Positions 1 through 11,430 of a DNA stretch of 64,000 nucleotides are shown here, in pieces (position 1 is the first letter of the stretch; every line of letters begins with the position of its first letter). The translations under genes were made by a program, and so were the position numbers. Source of the DNA: Pegoplata infirma (taxonomy: Eukaryota; Arthropoda; Insecta; Diptera; Anthomyiidae); contig OY992536.1 in assembly GCA_963921195.1 (NCBI GenBank), positions 175,530,995-175,594,994 on the forward strand, in the 5' to 3' direction. Below the pieces are notes generated by a model, which was given only the letters and a program-made list of their open reading frames with translations, did no database searches and was not told the DNA's origin.

Positions 1-519
1 GATGATCTGCCTATACATCTACTGCCCTGCGGGTTCCACTCTATGACTTGATTAGCAATATCGTTGGGTTGTTTACGCAGTTCATGCTGTAATAATAAAA
101 ATTAAATTTTAAAATCGATTTATTTTAAGCTAATACAAATAAAATTAAAGTGAGCTTAAAATTAAAAAAGTGGGAGTGGCATTTTTCAATTACGAACACT
201 CGTTTATTATCCTGTAATGCCCCTGCAATTATATACACAACGTTTCAGCTCAAAAAAGTGTGGGCGTGGTGTAAGTCCAATCACGCCTATCTGATGCAAA
301 ATCCTGAAAAGAAAATGGTACAAAATCCACTCTCTGCCACAGAGTACTCTGTCATTGTAAATTCAGCTTTAGAATATGAAATGAACTAAAAATCTTTGGC
401 GCTGAATCATTACTATTTTTTCTCAAAATTTATAGCGTTTTATTTTATAGAAATAAATATCGCACTTTCTGCCCTCTTTTCTTTAATTTTTTGTTGTGTG
501 ATGTAATGAACAGAAACTA
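1..519. other. AT-rich stretch, nothing recognised
   Basis: I see no convincing gene, repeat boundary or RNA here. A 79-codon reading frame at 150-389 resembles no protein I know, and its base composition matches the surrounding non-coding DNA. Confidence 0.5.
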
Positions 520-547
520 CACCCAAAAAATTTTCCAGTTACTGCTT

Positions 548-1262
548 CCCAGTTGGCAACGTCCTCGAGCCATCCTCAGTGACGGAGCGATGACATGTCA
601 GAGTCACACCTGACATCCACAAGACATCTCTATGTACTGGGTTGAGGACAGTTTCATACAAATTTTCAAAATGTCCTCACTCAAAGTCAGCAGTGGTCAG
701 GGTTGACCTTCTGAGGACATGTCACCTAAGACTTCTTTGGGGAAATGTCTGACATAGGTCATGCGAAAATACAAAAAAATTTCGTATTTCCTTTAGTTTT
801 TACTTTTATCCATTTTCCTTTATAAATTATCTTTCTCATATTTAGAAAAAACTTTTCGCCTTTTTTAGTCCCAACTGGATTTGAACCTGGAACCTCCAGT
901 TTATTAGTCCCACACCTTACCACTTGTTCCAAACTTTATTTTTAAAATTGTTTGTCTATTTATTACTTTTATTCTACTTGTTAGATTTTGATATTATTTT
1001 AAATAAATCGATAATATTGCCATCATTTTCTTGGAAATTGAAGAGTTGCCCAGATTTAAAATTCTAATTTAATATACTGCTATTCTGAAGACATTTCCTT
1101 TTAGACGTCTTAGAGGAATTGTCCACACTCTTAAAGCAAACATTCTGAGCTGACAATGTTAGGACATGTCATCAAGGATTACCTATGATTTGTCAGAACC
1201 TGAAGACATTTCCTCAAGGAATCACTGAGGAAATTTCCTCAGTGACACATTTTCCAACTGGG
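548..1262. mobile_element. Possible nested element, CCCAGTTGG ends and GACATGTC motifs
   Basis: Starts with CCCAGTTGG and ends with CCAACTGGG. Just inside are inverted copies of TCCTCAGTGA and many short GACATGTC / TGAGGACAT motifs at both ends, with a different, AT-rich centre. Because CCCAGTT is also a motif of the enclosing element, the boundary may be shared and this may be part of the same unit. I found no clear target duplication. Confidence 0.35.
868..930 (-). ncRNA. tRNA-like sequence (tRNA-derived or pseudogene)
   Basis: On the minus strand the sequence has a D-arm-like stretch (GTGGTAAGGTGTGGG) followed about 30 bases later by GGTTCAAATCC, a good match to the Pol III B box / T-arm. 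A run of T (on the minus strand, A-rich in part) follows. The acceptor stem is not convincing, so a functional tRNA is unlikely. It sits near the middle of the 520-1923 TIR element; comparable sequences occur at 13029-13090 and 20386-20458. Confidence 0.5.
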
Positions 1263-2003
1263 TTACTAAAATTTCAACTAAGTCCCAGTTAAAATACACC
1301 TAACTGAGCCCCAGTTGATTTCATTCAGTTATTGATAACTAACTTTCTATCAAACTTTTAATTTAACTGGGAATGCAGTTACTGGCAACAAAACATAAAT
1401 TATGATCATCAATAACTGAAAAAGTCGTTAACATGAACTTTTTTTTTTATTTTTTTTTTTATTAAATTTTAGAAAAAACACAATTATTAATCATTTAATG
1501 TCCTTTATTTAATATAAAACAAAAAATTTCTGTACATATAATTACGTTCAAATTGTATTTTTTGTAATTTTCCTATGTTTTGATGGGGTTTCTTCTGCAA
1601 CTTTTGCAAACAGCATGCTTGTAATCTGAAAAATAATTTTCGCATTATTTTTTGTTTAATATAACTTTGAAATAAATAATTAAGAACTCACCAGAAAACC
1701 AAAAATTAAGTTTTTATTTCTTTGCAATTAAAAATTTATTATAACGAACTTCAGGTTGTTGATTTTTTTGACATAAAAATTAAATAATTTTGTACAGGGT
1801 AACTGGGAAATAAGTTTTATTTTACTAAATTCCCAGTTATTTATGATTAACTCAGTTATTTTAAATTTATTTCAAATCAACTGGGAATTTTCGTAACTAT
1901 CCAACTGGGTAATTTTTTCGGTGTACATAAGCTTTTGATAACGCATAAAAGGTATTTTTTCTCTTGTTCATAAAAAATGTCGCAACACACTTATTTTATT
2001 CAA

Positions 2004-2522
2004 AACAAGTAAGAGTGTTAAGTTCGGTTGTGCCGAATCTTTTATATCCTCCAATCATAGAGTAAAGAAGATCAGAGATTTTGATAGGCCCCAAAACAAT
2101 ATGTCACTTTATATAAATTGGTTCTCTTAATGTTTAAGAGAGTTTTTACATGCAATAGCATAGGCAACATTAGGAGAACCAACTTATTGAGAGAGCAAAA
2201 TAAATGGCATCCAACCAATTTGACACCCACTGCCTCCAACATGCAAATAAATAAAAAAATTGCAGGGACGTTTTCTTTTTTTTTTGGTGCGGTGGGGGGT
2301 GGGGGGGGGTGTCGGTAGTGGTACTTAAGGGGGAACATTTCTTCTCGAATATGTGTTTAAAAATTTATTCTTATACTTTTTGCACTAAACAAATATACGT
2401 TTATTATTATTAAAAAAAAATAAAAAAGCCACGCCCATTAAAGTGGGGCGGACCGAAAAAACGACATTTTATAATTCTGTGGGTCCAAATGCAGGACTTT
2501 AAACTTCATGTAGCATACAAAT
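2004..2522 (+). repeat. Interspersed repeat family A, copy 1, left part
   Basis: Begins AACAAGTAAGAGTGTTAAG followed by the near-palindrome TTCGGTTGTGCCGAA and a TCCTCC stretch, the same start as the copies at 17306 and (inverted) at 32370 and 46490. It includes a G-rich tract at 2287-2312. It is interrupted at 2522 by the gypsy retrotransposon and resumes at 10810. The 66- and 88-codon reading frames on both strands here are not genes. Confidence 0.8.
2518..2522 (+). other. Target-site duplication CAAAT (left)
   Basis: CAAAT lies directly before the left LTR and again directly after the right LTR (10810-10814). A 5-bp duplication fits an LTR retrotransposon integrase. Confidence 0.85.
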
Positions 2523-2658
2523 TGTTGTAACGTGTGTAATGAAAGACGATTATTTGCTGACTAACTATTATGTTTTTATTTCAACTATTTGACAGTTATG
2601 ATATGTATGATACAATAGAGAAGGTATAATACATTAAGTAGGGTTTGACATTATGACA
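2523..2658 (-). repeat. 3' LTR of the gypsy element
   Basis: 136 bp, bounded by TG...CA on the plus strand (starts TGTTGTAACG, ends ATTATGACA). By eye it is identical to 10674-10809. It is short for a gypsy LTR. Confidence 0.92.
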
Positions 2659-2672
2659 TCTCTCCCTGACTT
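2659..2672 (-). other. Polypurine tract next to 3' LTR
   Basis: On the minus strand GTCAGGGAGAGA abuts the 3' LTR, the expected plus-strand primer site for reverse transcription. Confidence 0.75.
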
Positions 2673-2714
2673 ATATTTAAAGTTATCATATTAAAAAAAT
2701 CTAAGGATTTATTT

Positions 2715-4085
2715 CTAAAAAGGATTATTAAAATCGTTATAATAAAACTTCTTTGTATACTGAAGTCTTTCAGGAGCTTTTCGTTCTCTGTTGGATCGTC
2801 GAAGGATGTTTTCGGAGGCCGGGGAACTTGATCCCAACGTAATTACTGGTGTTGGTTGAATGTCATTTGATTTGTTTTGATTGGCTGCAGGAGAGACCTC
2901 AGTTGATGGTGTTGAAAAAGGATGATGTTCAGGAAGTTCCATGGGCAACTCAATATGTTGTGAAGTTGTATTTAAGTTACTTGCATGAGAAATTTGGTTT
3001 TCGATTTTTCTCATCTGATCAACATGCCTAGTCCAAATACGAGTGTCATCAAGTTTGACTTGGTAGTGCAAATCACCTTTGGTATTAAGCACTGTCCCGA
3101 ATCGCCACTTATCTTTCGATAGATAATCTCTGACCGCCACTCTCTCTCCCGATCCAAAAGATTTGGTTGGTACGTCTCTAATTTGTTTTTTTACTTCATT
3201 GCATGGTAGTAGTAACTCGAGACGATTTTGAATTTGCCGTCCAAACATACTCATAGCCGGTGACTTTTTTGTTGCCGGATGAATAGCTCGACGATAAGCT
3301 AAAAGGAATGTTGATATTTCACTTTCCAAATTTGCTGTTGTTGTGTTCATTGATTTCATTTTGTTTTTAAACGTTTGAATGAACCTTTCTGCCTGGCCAT
3401 TCGTCGAAGGGTGGTAAGGTGCACCTTGTTTGTGAACGATACCATTTTCATTTAAAAAGTTTTGGAATTCGATAGAATTGAATTGCGTTCCATGATCAGA
3501 AACTAAAATATTCGGAATACCGAAAGTAGAAAAAATTTGTTTGCATTTTTGTATAGTAACTGCTGCTGTTATACTGGGTATGACATGTACTTCGGGCCAT
3601 TTGCTAAAAGCATCGATTAGTACCAGAAAGTATTTGCCCATAAATGGACCAGCAAAATCCACATGGACTCTCTCAAACACTTTGCTTGGAGTTAACCAGC
3701 AATGTACCGGCACCGCTTTAGGGTTGGGTTTGTGTACCTGACATAAAGAACAATTGGAAACCATATTTACTATATCAGCATCCATTTTGTGCCACCAGCA
3801 GTACGCTCTGGCTAAGGCCTTCATTTTCGACATGCCAAAATGTCCAGTGTGTAACTCTTGTAAGACTCTTTCACGTAATGTTTTGGGTATGAATACTCTG
3901 ATTCCGCGTAAAAGGCAACCGCTCTGTAAGGTAAACTCGTTTTGTTCAATTCCGTATCGGTACTTTGAATCGCAAATTCTTCCGTATTTTAGTGACTCTA
4001 TTAGAATTTTTACTTCTGCTTCTTTTTCAGTTTCGGCTCGTAGAATTTGTACTGTTACGGGAAGATTTTGAATTGTATTTATCTC
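2715..4085 (-). pseudogene. Integrase region of gypsy Gag-Pol (C-terminal part)
   Basis: About 455 codons, ending at a stop 57 bp from the 3' LTR. The zinc-binding HHCC segment is visible (H82, H85, C115, C118 of this fragment), followed by the DDE core: D146 in HVDFAGP, D200 in VSDHGTQF and E236 in NGQAERF, a DD(35)E spacing. A basic C-terminal tail follows. The N-terminal side is cut from RNase H by the 4088-5750 foldback. The frame itself carries no internal stop, and it is in phase with the upstream pol frame once the insertion is discounted. Its product would integrate the cDNA in the nucleus. There is no chromodomain that I can see. Confidence 0.9.
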
Positions 4086-4087
4086 TA

Positions 4088-5750
4088 CACTCAAAAAAAA
4101 AAGTTTGTAAAATTACAAGCAAAAGGTCTTGTAATTCTATTTTACTAATATTTTTGTCTATTTACAAAAATTCTTGTATTTTTAATAAAACAAAAACTAC
4201 CGTGCGCTTTGTAATTTTACTATAATATGTTGGTAAATTTATTTAACAATTTTTTTAGGTAAATTAACAAAAAAAAATAATTATTTTACAAATTAAAAAA
4301 AATTACAAGGTGTTAAGTTGTTTTACACAAGAAAATTGTAATTGTACAACAACATTTTATTTGATAGTATTTAGTCTTTCTACCAAAAAATGTTTTATTA
4401 CAAACAATTTTTTTTTAAGATTTTTTATTTTACAAGGTTTTCAGTATTTTGACACAAAAAAATGTAATTAAACAAAAATTTGTATTGAAAAATAATTATG
4501 CAACAATAGGAGACGCAAAAATTTTCGAAGTCCATATTTTGTTAAAAATTATTTTTTATAAATAAAAAAAATTTCATACAAAAATTTTGAAAATTTTTTA
4601 AGTTCCGGATACAAACATTTTTCAATTAGTTGTAAGCTTTATCAAAAAAATTGAATATCAAGGCAATTTTTTGGTAACTTGCTTTAAGTAAAATACCACA
4701 ATTTTTATATGTTTTTACTATATTATTGTTCTAGTTTTTTTGTTTGTATTTTTACCATTTTTTGGTAATTTTACCATATTTTTTTGGTACTTTTTTTTTT
4801 AAATCTGGCACTAAAATGTCAATCAAAAGCTGTCAATTATGAAAAATTAAGTTTTTTCTTATTTTATCAGGTACTTAAACGTCCAATCTACAATATCCAA
4901 AGTTTTTTTTATAATTTTTTAAAAATACTTGCTAAAATAATTAAAAATTCGAAAAAAAGGTAATTTTTTTGACTAGTTTTTCTTGAAAATATAAAAAATT
5001 TCTTGTGTAGCCTCCTTCGAAATTCTCATATGTTCTACTTAAGAAAAACGAAATTCCGAAAAAAAAAAATTAAAAAGTGCAGTGTTATACTCTAAAAAGT
5101 TTGTTAAAAGTGTTCAAGTGAAAAAAAATCATTTTAGGTTGTTAAAGTGCTACTCCAGCTGCCGAAGAAGGAAAAATAAGATGCACCAATGGAAAAATCC
5201 TTTAAATTTACAAAACGAATATTTAAATATACCAAATTTTTTGTAAATTTACATAACAAATATGAAAGTTCAGAAAACAAAATTGTATACTTACAGAAAA
5301 AGGTGTAATTTTACAAAAATGAAGTAGAAAATACAAAAACAATATTGTAAATTTACAAATTATTTGGTTAAACTACTGTTTTTACGGCAAAAAAATAAGA
5401 AAAAATGGTATATTTACAATAAAAATTGTAAATTTACCACTTTTTACTGTAAATATACAAGTTTTTTGCAATAAAAAACTGTAGTTAAACCAAACAATTT
5501 GTAAATTTACAATTTTATTTTTTGATTTTCTACTTTATTTCGTAAATTTACAACTTTTTTTGTAAGTCTACAATAATATTTTACAAAAAAAATTGTAAAT
5601 TTACACTTTCTCCCCGTAATTTTTTTGTTAAATCAATTTACAAATTATCCCCGTAACATTACGGGGATTCTTGCTAGTACATATTTTACAAAACCTGCCC
5701 GTAAAATCACGGGGATTTTATGTCATTTTACAAACTTTTTTTTTTGAGTG
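4088..5750. mobile_element. Foldback/TIR element, CACTCAAAAA ends, TTTGTAAATTTACAAA motifs
   Basis: Ends are CACTCAAAAAAAAAAGTTTG and its inverse, with TA directly outside each (4086-4087, 5751-5752). Subterminal zones contain many variants of TTTGTAAATTTACAAA and GTAAAATTACAAG; the centre (about 4500-5150) is different AT-rich DNA. No coding frame. It is inserted inside the gypsy pol frame, so it is younger than that element. A related one-sided copy lies at 15061-15550. Confidence 0.8.
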
Positions 5751-5752
5751 TA

Positions 5753-7686
5753 TGATGTCAACTTCTTCAATTGCATTGTACGTGCTATTTTGCGGTAATC
5801 TGGATAATGCGTCCGCGTTTGCATTTTCTAATGATTTTTTTACCCGAATATCGTAATCGAATGATTCTAGAAAAATTGCATAGTGTTGCATACGAGTAGC
5901 AGTCAACGTAGGTAAACCTTTATTCGGTGAAAAAATCTGGGATATTGCCTTATTATCGGTTATCAGTGTGAATTTTCTACCTACAATATATTGGTGAAAT
6001 TTTCTTACCCCAAAAATGATAGCGTACGCTTCTTTATCGACTTGACTATATTTTTGTTGTGTACTGTTAAGTGTTTGCGACGCAAATTGAATTGGCCTTT
6101 CTACACCATACTTATCCATGTGGCTTAAAACTGCGCCCACACCTACTGGACTTGCGTCTACTGCTAATAACAGAGGCAATGTAGAATCATAATGCATTAG
6201 AATTGTATCAGATTGCATCCTTTCTTTAACCTCTTTAAAAGCCCGTTCGCAATTTGAATCAAATTTAAATTCAACATCATTGTGTAAAAGTTTATTCAAT
6301 GGGTATATTAATGTACTTAAATTTTTTATAAACCGGCCATAGTAATTAATAAGGCCTAAAAACGATCGTACTTCATCCTTTGTTTGTGGTTTTTTTATGT
6401 TTTGTATGGCATCTACTTTGTTTTTTACTTTAGAAATACCATTTTTATCGATTATGTATCCACAATATTTGATTTTGTCTTTTAAAAATTCGGATTTATG
6501 CAAATTTACCCTCATGTTATGTCTATCAAGCCTACGCAGTACCTCATCAACGCTTTGTAAATGAGTTTCATCATTAGGTGCAGTTATTTTTATATCATCT
6601 AAAAATACTTTCACACCCGGAATGTCGCCAAGTAATTGTTCAATAAAACGTTGCCATTTGGCAGGAGCGCACGATATACCAAACATGAGACGGGTTGGTT
6701 GAAATAACCCTTTATGGGTGTTGATTGTTAAAAGATGTTGGTCATCGGGATGGACTTCCAATTGCAGATAAGCTTTGGACAAATCTATTTTGGAGAACTT
6801 CATACCACCAGCCATGCTTGAAAAAAGTTCATCAATGGTAGGTAGGGGATGCTCGTCAACTAGTAATGCCGGGTTTAGCGTCACCTTATAGTCCCCACAT
6901 ATACGCACGGAGCCATCACTTTTCGGCACGACAACCACTGGCGTGGCCCACTCACTTTTATCCACTTTTACCAAAAGTCCCTCTTGAACTTGCTTTTCAA
7001 GTTCCTTTTCTACGGCTGGTAATAAAGGAAAGGGCACACGTCTAGCCTTAATGCATTTTGGGGTTGCATTCGGCTTTAAATAAAGCCTCGCCTGGAACTC
7101 GGTAATTTTCCCCATGGAAGTAGAAAACAATTTGGGAAATTTTTGAACCAAATTATTAATTGAAACATCACGTACCTGCACTTTGTTTACCGCTTCCCCC
7201 TTATTTAAAATCGTATGCCAATCCAATTTCAATGCTCGTAACCACTCACGACCTAGTAAAGGTTTACTTTCAGATTGCACTATGTAAATTTTCGCTGTTA
7301 CGTCGCCTTGTTTTGTAGGTACATTTACCCATATGTAGCCCAGACATTTTATTGGAGTCTTGCAGTAGCTATACAGTTCCAAATCAGATTTCTTTACCAC
7401 GTATTTTGGAAAATATTTCCTTGCATCCGACACACTAACAATTGTAACAGGTGCGCCTGTGTCAATTTCAAATTGTATTTTATTACCATCAATAATTAAA
7501 TCGATTGTTATTTTTGACCGCATGTTAGATTTTTCTTCTTTATTGTCAAATATTTGTAGGAGTTCATCCACCATACAATCAGATGTTTGTTGTTCATCTT
7601 CAATTTGACATATTTTATTTTTCTCTTTAAAACAAACCTTACGTAAATGCCCTCTGCTTTTGCAGAAATGACAGATAACATTTTTA
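5753..7686 (-). pseudogene. Gypsy pol: zinc knuckle, protease, RT, RNase H
   Basis: An open frame of about 645 codons. In order: a CCHC knuckle (CHFCKSRGHLRKVC), aspartic protease active site DTGAP, RT with IDLSKAY (first catalytic Asp) and FLDD (the YxDD box), and RNase H with AVDAS, DKEAYA and TDNKA, ending near NADALSRLP. An upstream extension of the frame to 7835 is hAT-derived sequence and not part of the protein. The frame is broken upstream by the hAT at 7695-9870 and downstream by the foldback at 4088-5750. The domain order PR-RT-RH-IN is that of Ty3/gypsy, not Copia. RT motifs look intact, so the element was probably active recently. Confidence 0.92.
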
Positions 7687-7694
7687 TATTTACA

Positions 7695-9870
7695 TAACCT
7701 GACCAACCATCCCGCTTTTGGCGGGATTATCCCGCTTTTTGATGTCTCATCCCGCCTTGAATTCCGATCCCGCTTTTTAAACAAAAGTCCCGCTTCATCC
7801 CGCTTTATCCCGCTTTTTGGCTTTTGGAATAGCAATTTTCAATTTTTAGGTTATTTTAATAATATTTTGAGAAATATTTTTTTGAGAATATTAACTATTT
7901 CTTACCGTATAAGAAAATGTTAAGAAAAATTTTGTTTATTCAAAAAATCTGTTCACAAAAGAACCCTACTGGACTGATTTAAATCAAAAATAAATTAAAA
8001 TTAAATTTTTACATAAAGTTTTTTCATTGTGATACTTCGAATATTCCGAAAAAAGCATTCAATAAAAAGTATTAAACTTAAATACATGTTTCCTTCACAA
8101 AATTTCTTGGATATTAGGGAATTTTAACTACAGAAAAACTCGTAGATTCTAAAATATTATTCATATAGATATAATAACCTTTTTCTGAGAAATGTTCAGA
8201 TTCTAAAACCCTATCCATATAAAAAAGTTCTTTAGTTCTCAGATCGGATAAAAATTCTCAGATTCAACATTTTATTATAGAAAATGTCTCATTCTTAGAA
8301 ATATTTTGAGATTCGGAGACATTCTTTCTATATAAAAAATTTCCAAAATCTGACGCACAGAAAAATTCTGAAATAATTCTCATATTTTAAGGTAATTCTC
8401 AGATTCTGAGATTTTTTTTTGTACAAAAATCCTGAGATGCTGACACAGTTTTTAAAATTATCGGTTTCTAAAAAATTCTTCCTAAAAAAAATCTGATACC
8501 GTTTTTTAAAAATAAATTCTTAAATTTTATAGCCCCGTGAAAAAATTGATTAGATCTGGTCTAATTTTTAAAAATCTAATGATGTCATTTGTATCTGATA
8601 AAATCTACTAGATACGAAATTTGTCTCCAATTTCGAGATCTGGTAGATCTGATCCGTAATTGCATCTGATCAGATCCTGAAATTGTGGAGAAATATCGGA
8701 TCAAAAAGTCCTGATCAGATAGAATTATATTTATTAAATCCAAGGGGATTTTCCAAGGGGATTTTCTATCGAAAAATGTCCCTTTTTTCAAGGGCCATTC
8801 GAAAGAAAATATTTGAGAATGTAAAATTTTAAAGTTCTAATGTTTTCTAAGATAATTTCATATAGAAAAATTATTAGGTTTTATGACATTTTTTTAAAGA
8901 AAAATCTAAGACGCAACTTCAAAAGAAAAATTTACAGACTCAAAGACACAGTTCCTTTATAAAATTTCTCAACAGAAATATTTTCAGATTCTGGGAGATT
9001 TTAAAAAAAAACTTAGATTCTGATATAATTTTCTATAGAAAAATTCCAAAACATTTTTCTTTTTGGAAATAATCATAGATTTTGAAAAACTTTTCCTATG
9101 GAAAAATTCTGTGATTCTAAAATATTATTTAAACTAAAAACATCTTTTTTTCCATATAATAAATCAAAACTTCTGCAATATATTTCTCATAAAAAAAACT
9201 ATCAATTTCTAAAACGTTCTCCTGTAGAAAAATTATCCGATTTTAGCAATTTTTTTCCAGAAAAATTCTTGTCATTCTCTGAAATATTTTATTCTAAGGA
9301 AATTCACAGTTGCCAAGGGATTTTTTCTATAGAAAATTTATAAGATTATTAACCATTTTTCCTACAGAAGAATACTTAAAATTTTAGGTAATTTTTCTTT
9401 CAAAATATTCTTACATTCTGAGTCAAATAAGTATCTAAATATTTTCTAAAGACAGTCTCAAGTTCTGATACATTTTTCTATAAAAAATATATGATATTTA
9501 CTTTCTCTTAGAAAATGATAAGAAAAGTTATCAGATTCAGTCTACGACTCTATTTTAATTTTAGTTTTTCATATGCAATTTATTTGATTCTAAAACATTT
9601 TATCCCAAGGTTGGTAAAAATTTCCTTAGACTAGAGACTATGTTGCTGACGTAATCAAAATAAAATTTTTCTAGTCAAAGTTTTTATGCATTTTTTTTTA
9701 AATAAAAAATTACAATAAAAGTATTTCCAAAATTTTGTGCATTGTGGAGGGTATTCTTGGTTCGTTCAAGTCGAATTTCACTTATTAAAAAAATCCCGCT
9801 TTTTACATCAAAATCCCGCTTTTTCAACCTTTCGATCCCGCTTTTCAGTCAAAAGCAGTTGGTCAGGTTA
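7695..9870. mobile_element. Non-autonomous hAT-like element, CCCGCTTTTT motifs
   Basis: 13-bp perfect inverted repeats (TAACCTGACCAAC at 7695-7707, its inverse at 9858-9870) flanked by an 8-bp duplication, TATTTACA (7687-7694 and 9871-9878). Both subterminal zones hold repeated ATCCCGCTTTTT motifs (about 7709-7813 and 9795-9846). The 1.9-kb interior is a diverged array of segments like TCTCAGATTCTGAGA and TTTTTCTATAGAAAAA, the same theme as the satellite at 24950-29990. No transposase is present. The 8-bp duplication supports hAT (P elements also make 8 bp). Confidence 0.85.
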
Positions 9871-10388
9871 TATTTACACTCATTTGCTAGATGATTGTTG
9901 TTGCCACAGCGAAAACAAAAATTGTTTTTTTTATTTTTTTGTTCCTTTTGTGATTGATGCTCTCTTTGAGTGTTTTGATCTTTTTGCGTGTTTTGCGTAC
10001 GTTCATTTTTCTTCGTTTTCTTATGCATTTTATTCACGATTTCTGCACTAGTACTTTGTTGTTGATGTAACTCGATTCCGCCTTTCTCTGCCGTTTCGTA
10101 TGCACATGCTGTATTTAATGCTGCTACCAATGTCAAGTGTTCTTTTTCCAGAAGTCTGCTTTGTATTTTTAAGTTTTTTTACCCAAAAACGAATTGATTT
10201 CTAATAGCTGTGTCAATGTAGGTACCAAAATTACAATTTGTGGAAAGTTTTTTTAATGCCGTCATAAATTCAGAGCAACTTTCTTCTGGTTTTTGTTTGC
10301 GTAAATGAAACCTATAGTTCTCTAGAATTTCGTTTGGCTTAGGATTAAAATAATCTTCCAATGTTTTTACTACCTCTTGGTACGACAA
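9871..10388 (-). pseudogene. Gypsy gag, middle and first zinc knuckle
   Basis: Continuation of Gag in the same frame as pol. The N-terminal part (10388 to 10182) resembles the capsid region of Mag-like Gag (a YFNPKPNEI-type stretch). A single in-frame TAA at 10179-10181 interrupts it; the frame then continues through a basic linker to a CCHC knuckle (CFRCGNNNHLANEC) that ends just before the hAT insertion. The stop sits at GGGTAAAAAAAC, so a single substitution or a homopolymer sequencing error could explain it. Gag would form the virus-like particle in the cytoplasm. Confidence 0.85.
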
Positions 10389-10389
10389 T

Positions 10390-10591
10390 GCTCTGGCTCT
10401 TTTGGCATTATTTTGTCACAAAGTATGTTGTATGCTGATGCTCCCATGTAGTGCAAAATCAAATCACGTTTGTTTATTGTTTCAGCACTGAATACCTTAA
10501 TGGCATTCTCGAAACGTTTGACCCACCTGCCCCAAGTTGTAACTTGTGCATTGAAGGAATCGAAATTAAATGTAGCTGGTGCAGCCGTCAT
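10390..10591 (-). pseudogene. Gypsy gag, N-terminal part (frameshifted)
   Basis: Starts at an ATG at 10591, 58 bp after the primer-binding site region, and runs about 66 codons (FNSFNAQ / WGRWVKRFENA-like region). It then leaves the frame used by the rest of Gag-Pol: the downstream frame resumes at about 10388 with LSYQEVV. The total length with insertions removed is one base short of a multiple of three, consistent with loss of one base near 10390. Confidence 0.8.
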
Positions 10592-10649
10592 TTTACTGTA
10601 GTAAAATATAAAATGCGTTCTTAATCATAACCTTCAATTGTGTAAGTTC

Positions 10650-10667
10650 GTATCAAGCTCGTCGCCA
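10650..10667 (-). other. Candidate primer-binding site
   Basis: On the minus strand TGGCGACGAGCTTGATAC begins 6 nt after the 5' LTR. It starts with TGG as expected for complementarity to a tRNA CCA end. I do not assign the tRNA. Confidence 0.6.
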
Positions 10668-10673
10668 ATAATA

Positions 10674-10809
10674 TGTTGTAACGTGTGTAATGAAAGACGA
10701 TTATTTGCTGACTAACTATTATGTTTTTATTTCAACTATTTGACAGTTATGATATGTATGATACAATAGAGAAGGTATAATACATTAAGTAGGGTTTGAC
10801 ATTATGACA
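10674..10809 (-). repeat. 5' LTR of the gypsy element
   Basis: 136 bp, matching the LTR at 2523-2658 at every base I compared. Followed by the right CAAAT duplication (10810-10814). Confidence 0.92.
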
Positions 10810-11146
10810 CAAATGTTGCGTTTGTTAAACAAAAACACAAAAAAAACATGTAAAAATATGGTATTTTTCAGAGGTTGGTTTAGTTCTTTAAATGGGAATT
10901 TTTTCCCCCTGGTCCGATTTTGTTCCTTTACGAACTTAACCTGCCTAAGACTTTTATTTTGGACTGCATCGTGTTAACTACAGACGGACAAACGGATGGA
11001 CGGCCATCGCTAGAATGTCTTAGAATCGATCACTGATCATAAATATAAATATATACTTTATGGGGTCCTAGAACGACATTTTGATGCGTTACACACGGAA
11101 TGACAGGGTGAGTATACCCCAATACTATAGTTGGAGGGTATAAAAA
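10810..11146 (+). repeat. Interspersed repeat family A, copy 1, right part
   Basis: Continues copy 1 after the gypsy insertion: TTTTTCCCCCTGGTCCGATTT, an imperfect GGACGGACA-type stretch, CATAAATATATAC, then the end AGTTGGAGGGTATAAAAA shared with the copies ending at 19739 and (inverted) beginning at 24035, 37570 and 45755. Confidence 0.8.
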
Positions 11147-11154
11147 GGAAGAAA

Positions 11155-11430
11155 GTGCAACATTTTTTCCAGAAAAGAAAACGCCATTAATTTATTTTCC
11201 CATTTTTTATTTCACTTTTTTTTTAGTGTATCCACGCCCTGCAAAGGCGCGGAACAAAAAATTTAAATGTGTTAGTCCCCTGGGTCCAAGTGCAGGACTT
11301 TGAACTTTTCTGATACCAAATATTTCTTTTGTATAACAGAAATATAACAAAACCTTTACAAAATGTCGGACGGATGGATATCGTAAGATTGTCTTAGAAA
11401 CCATCATAAATCATATAAACTTAATATATC
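11155..11430 (+). repeat. Diverged fragment of family A repeat
   Basis: Contains the ACGCCC...GGCGCGGA stretch, CCTGGGTCCAAGTGCAGGAC and a GGACGGATGGATATCG stretch in the same order as family A, but with gaps. It probably represents an older copy next to copy 1. Confidence 0.55.

Larger units (their letters stand above)
520..1923. mobile_element. Non-autonomous TIR element with CCCAGTT motifs
   Basis: The left end reads CACCCAAAAAATTTT and the right end AATTTTTTCGGTG, an imperfect terminal inverted repeat. A TA dinucleotide lies directly outside each end (518-519 and 1924-1925), consistent with a 2-bp target duplication. Both subterminal zones carry repeated CCCAGTT / AACTGGG motifs. There is no coding potential. 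The ends resemble those of the elements at 4088-5750, 44239-45042, 50564-52817 and others in this window (CAC...GTG). The superfamily is uncertain. Confidence 0.6.
2523..10809 (-). mobile_element. Ty3/gypsy LTR retrotransposon with two nested insertions
   Basis: Complete element on the minus strand: 136-bp LTRs at both ends, CAAAT duplications, primer-binding site, gag, protease, reverse transcriptase, RNase H, integrase and a polypurine tract. No envelope frame is present between the integrase stop and the 3' LTR. Two younger insertions break it: a TA-flanked foldback (4088-5750) and a hAT-like element (7695-9870). Both insertions plus their duplications are multiples of three (1665 and 2184 bp), so gag-mid, pol and integrase remain in one reading frame. 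This shows the parent element used a single fused Gag-Pol frame. Short LTRs, fused frame and two CCHC knuckles suggest the Mag clade (inference). Confidence 0.92.

Noticed and set aside
2659..2714. Envelope gene of an errantivirus-like gypsy element
   Set aside because: Only 56 bp separate the integrase stop from the 3' LTR, so there is no room for an env frame.
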